A DNA stretch of 18,230 nt from an uncultured Megasphaera sp. (GTDB lineage Bacteria > Bacillota > Negativicutes > Veillonellales > Megasphaeraceae), in the NCBI GenBank assembly GCA_902464195.1, contig CABQJB010000017.1, positions 1 through 18,230 of the forward strand, in the 5' to 3' direction. Position 1 is the first letter of the stretch. Every line of letters begins with the position of its first letter. Both the position numbers and the translations under genes were made by a program. Below, piece by piece: positions 13,696-18,230 of this stretch. Below the pieces are notes generated by a model. The model saw only the letters and a program-made list of their open reading frames with translations. It was not told where the DNA came from and searched no databases.

Positions 13696-13742
13696 CTATT
13701 GCATTTTCCGTCAGACAAGATATAATAAAAACATTGCAATAG
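13696..13742. promoter_or_regulatory. Inverted repeat flanking the cobalamin operon promoter
   Basis: CTATTGCA (13696-13703) and TGCAATAG (13735-13742) are perfect inverted copies; the first overlaps the -35 box and the second covers the expected transcription start. The second also contains the palindrome ATTGCAAT. This is the placement expected for a repressor's two half or full sites, but no regulator is known. Confidence 0.45.
13699..13726 (+). promoter_or_regulatory. Promoter of the cobalamin operon
   Basis: TTGCAT (13699-13704) and TATAAT (13721-13726) are 16 bases apart, directly after the terminator and 41 bases before the TTG start of the first gene. No cobalamin riboswitch core is visible in the short leader. 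Confidence 0.75.
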
Positions 13743-13767
13743 AATGTAACCGTGAGGGGGAAGCTGG

Positions 13768-15297
13768 TTGGCAGAATATATCATGCTGCAGGGGACGAGT
13801 TCTCATGTCGGCAAGAGCATCATTACGACGGCTTTGTGCCGTATTTTCTTACAAGATGGGAAGCGGGTCGTGCCTTTTAAGGCTCAGAATATGGCTTTGA
13901 ATTCCTATGTCACGGCTGATGGGCGGGAAATGGGCCGGGCCCAGGTCGCCCAGGCCGAGGCGGCCGGCCTGCTGCCGATGGTAGCCATGAATCCCGTCCT
14001 GCTGAAGCCCACAGGCAATGCCTGTTCGCAGGTCATCATCGATGGTCTGCCTGTAGGCAACATGTCGGCCCGGGAGTACCATAAAGGCTATGCACTCCAG
14101 GCTTTCGATGCCGTCAAACGGGCCCTGGGTGAACTGGATAGGACTTACGACACGCTGGTTATCGAAGGAGCCGGCAGCCCGGCAGAAATTAATCTGAAGG
14201 ACCACGATATCGTCAATATGCGTGTCGCCAAATATCTCGGCGCGCCGGTACTCTTAGTGGCCGATATCGACCGTGGCGGTTCGCTGGCTGCCTTAGTCGG
14301 CACGCTGGAACTGCTCGACCCGGACGAACGGAATCTGGTCAAAGGCCTGGTCATCAATAAATTCCGCGGCGACGTATCGCTGTTCACACCGGCCATCGAC
14401 TTTTTAGAGAAGAAGACGGGCAAACCCGTCCTGGGTGTCGTACCCTATGTCGATGACCTGGGCATCGATGAAGAAGATTCGGTATCCCTTGATGACATGG
14501 AACAACATCCAGATAGCGAGAAGGTATCTATTGCCATTGTTCAGGTACCTAAGATTTCCAATTTCACCGATTTCGACAGCCTGGCCCGCGAAGACGACGT
14601 GGCCCTGTACTATGCCCGCCATCCCCGCGACCTGGCCGGTGCCGATGCGGTCATCCTGCCAGGCAGCAAGAATACGACAGAAGACCTGTGTTTTCTCCTG
14701 GAACAAGGGTGGGACCGGGTTTTACAGGCTTTTATCAATCAAGGGAAACCCGTCATCGGTATCTGCGGCGGTTATCAGATGATGGGTCAGGCCGTCTGCG
14801 ACCCGGACCAGACCGAGTCCCAGCTGGGCCGCGTCGAAGGACTGCACCTCCTGGGCGTGACGACAACCTTCGTATCGCATAAACTGACGTCGCAGGTGAC
14901 GGCCGATTGCCGTGACCTGCCTTTTGCGGGAACCATACTGAAAGCAAAGGGCCTGACGGGCTATGAAATCCATATGGGCCGGACCGAGCGCGATGGCAGT
15001 GATGCGGATCCCTTCGTTGTCACCAGCCGCTCTGGCGAACCCTGTGAAAGCCTGGCCGGCGCTGCCCGTAAAGACGGCCTGGCGTGGGGTACCTATATCC
15101 ACGGCATTTTTGATAACGACGCGTTCCGCCGCCAGTTCCTCAACGCCCTGCGGAAACGCAGGGGATGGCAGCCCTTGCCGGTGAAGCTCCATTATCGGCA
15201 GGAAAAAGAAGCGAAATATGACCGTCTGGCCCGGATTGTCCGGGAGTCTCTGGACATGAAACGCCTGCGGCAGATTATGGAAGAAGGAATAAAATGA
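13768..15297 (+). CDS. cobQ: Cobyric acid synthase (adenosylcobyrate amidases)
   Basis: The enzyme amidates four side chains of adenosylcobyrinic a,c-diamide using glutamine and ATP, giving adenosylcobyric acid. The 509-residue protein has the dethiobiotin-synthetase-like ATP domain at the N-terminus (GTSSHVGKS, residues 9-17; EGAGSPAEINL, 133-143) and a class I glutamine amidotransferase domain with the nucleophile Cys333 in GICGGYQMMG and the catalytic His445 in GTYIHGIFDN. The start is TTG at 13768 with GAGGGGG 7 bases upstream; the domain starts at once, so no earlier start is needed. The end overlaps cbiB by ATGA. Also named cbiP in anaerobic pathways. Confidence 0.95.
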   Translation: MAEYIMLQGTSSHVGKSIITTALCRIFLQDGKRVVPFKAQNMALNSYVTADGREMGRAQVAQAEAAGLLPMVAMNPVLLKPTGNACSQVIIDGLPVGNMSAREYHKGYALQAFDAVKRALGELDRTYDTLVIEGAGSPAEINLKDHDIVNMRVAKYLGAPVLLVADIDRGGSLAALVGTLELLDPDERNLVKGLVINKFRGDVSLFTPAIDFLEKKTGKPVLGVVPYVDDLGIDEEDSVSLDDMEQHPDSEKVSIAIVQVPKISNFTDFDSLAREDDVALYYARHPRDLAGADAVILPGSKNTTEDLCFLLEQGWDRVLQAFINQGKPVIGICGGYQMMGQAVCDPDQTESQLGRVEGLHLLGVTTTFVSHKLTSQVTADCRDLPFAGTILKAKGLTGYEIHMGRTERDGSDADPFVVTSRSGEPCESLAGAARKDGLAWGTYIHGIFDNDAFRRQFLNALRKRRGWQPLPVKLHYRQEKEAKYDRLARIVRESLDMKRLRQIMEEGIK

Positions 15298-16253
15298 TTA
15301 CTGTACTCACCGCTTTTATCGTAGATTTCATCATCGGTGACCCCCATACGAAACTGCATCCCGTCGCCCTCATCGGACGCTGGATCAGTTTGCTTGAGCG
15401 GCTGTTTTATAATGAAAAATCGACAAAATGGGAACATTTCATCTTAGGCGGGCTGACTGTCGTCATTACCCTGTTATTTGTTTACAATATCACCCTGGCC
15501 CTGGTCCTGGCCTTGGAGTTTTTGCCTAACGAACATTGGAGCTATATCATTCAGGGCATCATTTTATCCTTCATGATCTGTCCCCGCAGCCTGGCCAAGG
15601 CCGGCCGCGAAGTCTACCGCTACCTCGTCCGCCATCATCTGCGCATTGCCCAGCTGAAGGTCGGCAAGATCGTCGGCCGCGATACAGACCATCTCGATAG
15701 TCCGGAAGTGACGCGGGCTACGGTAGAAACAATTGCTGAAAATACCGTTGACGGCATCGTGTCGCCGCTGTTTTTCTTTGCTATCGGCGGCCTGCCCCTG
15801 GCTGTCGTCTATCGGGCGGCGAATACCCTCGATTCGATGATTGGCTATAAGAACGATAAATACATCTATTTCGGCCGCGTCGCAGCCCGTGTCGACGACG
15901 TCCTCAACTACATCCCGGCCCGGATCTGTGCCTTGTTGTTCATCGCTGCGGCGGCCTGCCTGGGCTACGACGCCAAAGGGGCCTGGCGCATCATGCGCCG
16001 CGATGCTTCCAAGCATCCCAGCCCGAATGGCGGCTATGCCGAAGCGACCGTAGCCGGAGCTTTGGGCATCCGCCTGGGCGGGCATAACCGCTATTTTGGT
16101 AAGGATACGTTTCGTGAATATATGGGCGATGCTGACCATGAACTGGAACCGCAGTATATCCGCAAGACCACATATCTCATGTACGGCGTGTCCCTGGCAG
16201 CCGGTGTCATTACGGCGCTCCTTCATTTAGGGTTCTACGGCTTATGGAGCTGA
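15294..16253 (+). CDS. cbiB: Adenosylcobinamide-phosphate synthase
   Basis: CbiB is an integral membrane enzyme that attaches aminopropanol (or its phosphate) to the propionate side chain of adenosylcobyric acid. The 319-residue protein matches the family length and has its signatures: an N-terminal DFIIGDP followed by HPV (residues 11-24), ETIAENTVDGIVSPLFFF in the middle, and HPSPNGGYAEA with GALGIRLGG towards the end. Several membrane segments are evident. The ATG lies in the cobQ stop (ATGA), with AAGGA just upstream. Its 3' end overlaps the next gene by 10 bases. In some organisms this gene is called cobD, not to be confused with the decarboxylase at 17109. Confidence 0.94.
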   Translation: MITVLTAFIVDFIIGDPHTKLHPVALIGRWISLLERLFYNEKSTKWEHFILGGLTVVITLLFVYNITLALVLALEFLPNEHWSYIIQGIILSFMICPRSLAKAGREVYRYLVRHHLRIAQLKVGKIVGRDTDHLDSPEVTRATVETIAENTVDGIVSPLFFFAIGGLPLAVVYRAANTLDSMIGYKNDKYIYFGRVAARVDDVLNYIPARICALLFIAAAACLGYDAKGAWRIMRRDASKHPSPNGGYAEATVAGALGIRLGGHNRYFGKDTFREYMGDADHELEPQYIRKTTYLMYGVSLAAGVITALLHLGFYGLWS

Positions 16254-17104
16254 TTGTCCGCGTTCCCGGTTCGTGCGGGGAAGTGATGCAGGGCTTTTGG
16301 CAGGGCCGGCCTTTTCTGGTTACGTGTCCTATCGACCGCTACAGTACCGTTGTCGTACGCCCCGGGACGGGGCGGCTCGTCGGCGGCGGGGTCAAGGCCC
16401 GTCGGGCCCTGGCGCTGGGCCAGGCCTACTGTCGGTGCGATAGCCTGGTTCATGATTTTTTCCTGACGTCGGAATTGCCTCCCGGCAAGGGCATGGCCTC
16501 CAGTTCTGCCGATATCTGTGCTGTCCTGGCGGCTGTAGCGGCCGTGAACCATGTGTCTCTTTCCGAAGAAGACATTGGCCGTCTGGCGGCTTCCATTGAG
16601 CCGACAGACGGCGTTTTTTGTCAGGGCCTGGCGGTGATACAGCCGGAAACGGGAGAGATTCTCCATGTCTTTCGGCACGTACCGCCCTTAGCCATTGCCA
16701 TCTTCGATGCCGGTGGGACCGTCGATACTGTCGCTTTCCATCAGGCCCGGCCAGACCGTGCCCGGCCGGATGGGGCGGCCCTCTTCCTGGGCTGGCAGCT
16801 CTTGGCGTCATTGCTGACAGACCGCCAAATTGGGCAGGCGGCGACCCTCAGTGCCCTGGCCAATCAGCCCTGGCTGCCGAAGCCGGATTTTCCGGCCTTT
16901 CTCCGGGCTGCCCGGCGTCATCCCACTGTCGCCGGCGTCAACGTAGCTCACAGCGGGACCGTATCCGGCGTCTTTTTTTGCCAGTCTGCCCGCCAGGCGG
17001 ACAGGGAAGGGGTCATTGTCTCCCTGAGCCAGCAGTTCCCACAGTGGACCTATACAGAAACGGTCCATTTGCGCAGCGGCGGTATTTCCATAGAAAACAG
17101 GTGA
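16244..17104 (+). CDS. pduX: L-threonine kinase, PduX-like (GHMP kinase family)
   Basis: PduX phosphorylates L-threonine to O-phospho-L-threonine, the substrate of the decarboxylase encoded next. The 286-residue protein starts with the family phrase PGSCGEVMQG (residues 8-17) followed by CPIDRYS (28-34), and has the GHMP ATP loop ELPPGKGMASSSAD (77-90). Other GHMP kinases (homoserine, mevalonate) lack the PxSCGE...CPID opening, and the location between cbiB and the threonine-phosphate decarboxylase gene supports the call. The ATG at 16244 overlaps cbiB by 10 bases without a good ribosome-binding site, so coupling is probable. The sequence downstream of residue 90 is more divergent. Confidence 0.87.
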   Translation: MELIVRVPGSCGEVMQGFWQGRPFLVTCPIDRYSTVVVRPGTGRLVGGGVKARRALALGQAYCRCDSLVHDFFLTSELPPGKGMASSSADICAVLAAVAAVNHVSLSEEDIGRLAASIEPTDGVFCQGLAVIQPETGEILHVFRHVPPLAIAIFDAGGTVDTVAFHQARPDRARPDGAALFLGWQLLASLLTDRQIGQAATLSALANQPWLPKPDFPAFLRAARRHPTVAGVNVAHSGTVSGVFFCQSARQADREGVIVSLSQQFPQWTYTETVHLRSGGISIENR

Positions 17105-17108
17105 TTCC

Positions 17109-18188
17109 ATGATAAAACGATTTGAACATGGCGGTAATGTCTATCAGCCCACACCGGATGGCGTTCCGTGGCTGGATTTCAGTGCCAATATCAATCCCCT
17201 CGGACTGCCGGAGAGCATCCGACAGGCCCTGGCGGCCCATCTCGACGCCGTCGTCCATTATCCGGATCCGGCCGGGACAGTACTGCGCCAGGCCTTAGAA
17301 GAGGCTTACGGTGTATCAGGCGGGACTATTCTGCTGGGCAATGGCGCAGCCGAACTTTTTTATCTCTATATGCATACCTTTCGGCCTCAGCGGGTCCTGC
17401 TGCCCGTTCCTTCCTTCAGTGAATACGAACGGGCGGCACGGGCTGTCGGGGCCGTTGTCGGCTATGAATACCTGAAAGAAGACGATGGCTTTGCCTTTCC
17501 CTGGGAAGGGCTGCGCCGGGCCTGCGGCCAGGTCGACTGCATCGTCATCGGTAATCCCAATAATCCTACGGGAACTCTGGCGACAGCCGATGAAGTCCTG
17601 GCCCTGGCCGAAGTCGGTGCCCGCAAGGGAACGGATATCCTCGTCGATGAATCGTTCCTTGATTTCCTTCCCTCTGACGACGCTTATTCGGTCCTGGACC
17701 GGGCCGGGGACCGGGATAACCTGTTCGTCATCCGGTCACTGACGAAATTCTACGCCCTGCCGGGCCTACGTCTGGGCTTTGGCGTCACATCGCCGCTGCG
17801 GCGCGGCCTCATGGAGGGCCATAAAGACGGCTGGAATGTCAATGTACTGGCCCAGTATGCCGGTGTCGCCGGGCTTCGGGACCAGGCTTATCAGCAGGCT
17901 TCACGCCAGCTGGTCCAGCAGGAAAAAGACTGGCTCTATGAACAGATGACGGCATTGCCGGGCCTTCGCGTCTATCAGCCCAGTGTCAATTTCATTTTCT
18001 GGCGCCTTACGGGGGAAGGGAAGCGGACGGCGGACCTGGCAGACGCCTTGCGCGCTGACGGGATTTTGATCCGCGATTGTGCCAATTACCCGGGCCTGAC
18101 GGCGGCGTACGGACGCAATGCCGTGCGGCCTCGTTTTGAAAATGAAAGATTCGTGGAAAAAATGCGGGAAAAATTAAGTAAGTTCTGA
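17109..18188 (+). CDS. cobD: L-threonine-O-3-phosphate decarboxylase
   Basis: This PLP enzyme turns O-phospho-L-threonine into (R)-1-amino-2-propanol O-2-phosphate, the arm that CbiB attaches to the corrin ring. The 359-residue protein is a fold-type I aminotransferase relative with DFSANINPLG (residues 23-32), GNPNNPTG (148-155), the cofactor-binding Asp180 in VDESFLDF, and the PLP lysine Lys213 in SLTKFYALPG. A histidinol-phosphate aminotransferase is the main alternative, but the opening HGGN...DFSANINP and the neighbours favour CobD. The C-terminal YGRNAVRPR (about 336-344) deviates slightly from the usual R-x-AVR form. The gene starts 4 bases after pduX, with AGGTGA upstream. No terminator is seen in the 42 bases left, so the operon may continue. 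Confidence 0.93.
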   Translation: MIKRFEHGGNVYQPTPDGVPWLDFSANINPLGLPESIRQALAAHLDAVVHYPDPAGTVLRQALEEAYGVSGGTILLGNGAAELFYLYMHTFRPQRVLLPVPSFSEYERAARAVGAVVGYEYLKEDDGFAFPWEGLRRACGQVDCIVIGNPNNPTGTLATADEVLALAEVGARKGTDILVDESFLDFLPSDDAYSVLDRAGDRDNLFVIRSLTKFYALPGLRLGFGVTSPLRRGLMEGHKDGWNVNVLAQYAGVAGLRDQAYQQASRQLVQQEKDWLYEQMTALPGLRVYQPSVNFIFWRLTGEGKRTADLADALRADGILIRDCANYPGLTAAYGRNAVRPRFENERFVEKMREKLSKF

Positions 18189-18230
18189 TTTTCACTAAAA
18201 TATTAAAGAAAGATTAGAGAAGCATTAGAA

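Noticed and set aside
13510..13767. Cobalamin riboswitch upstream of cobQ
   Set aside because: The conserved core and B12-box sequence (GCCACTG-like) are absent, and the leader after the mapped -10 box is only about 35 bases. A covariance-model search would settle it.
18189..18230. Terminator or new gene start after cobD
   Set aside because: Only 42 A/T-rich bases remain; no stem with a U-run and no start with a ribosome-binding site can be supported.

Overview
The window reads as chromosomal DNA of a Gram-negative-type Firmicute (Negativicutes), most likely Megasphaera or a close relative. This is an inference from recalled gene content, codon style (GC-rich third positions) and intergenic repeats; no search was run. 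There are 16 well-supported protein genes, no rRNA or tRNA, no CRISPR array, no transposase and no phage genes. All genes but the first lie on the + strand.

Layout. (1) 48-1652, minus strand: peptide chain release factor 3 (prfC), divergent from (2) 1809-4927: an apparent four-gene operon of an Rrf2-type regulator, a small secreted/membrane protein, a MATE exporter and a Cof-type HAD phosphatase. (3) 4928-5321: a gene-free stretch full of repeats, ending in a strong terminator that runs straight into the next promoter. (4) 5322-8633: a split transketolase (two overlapping genes) and a phosphohexomutase. (5) 8642-11113: terminator, overlapping promoter, a ZTP (pfl) riboswitch with its own terminator, then formate-tetrahydrofolate ligase and methenyl-THF cyclohydrolase, a one-carbon unit whose control fits its function. 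(6) 11364-13509: a site-2-type membrane protease, a secreted protein of unknown function, and the membrane protease HtpX under a near-consensus promoter. (7) 13517-13742: a 145-bp MITE-like element, a terminator, and a promoter flanked by an inverted repeat. (8) 13768-18188: a tightly packed cobalamin operon (cobyric acid synthase, CbiB, PduX-like L-threonine kinase, threonine-phosphate decarboxylase) that makes and attaches the aminopropanol arm of B12.

The clearest regulatory signal is the ZTP riboswitch: ligand-binding strand and terminator strand are the same bases, and the pseudoknot shows covariation against the remembered consensus. The least explained signal is a set of short intergenic arrays that all have a period of exactly 7 bases, with at least four different heptad sequences, placed next to terminator hairpins. 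Three of those terminators share nearly the same stem (GGCTTGTCG/CGACAAGCC). I did not find a clearly new enzymatic or defence system; the novelty here lies in the intergenic architecture.
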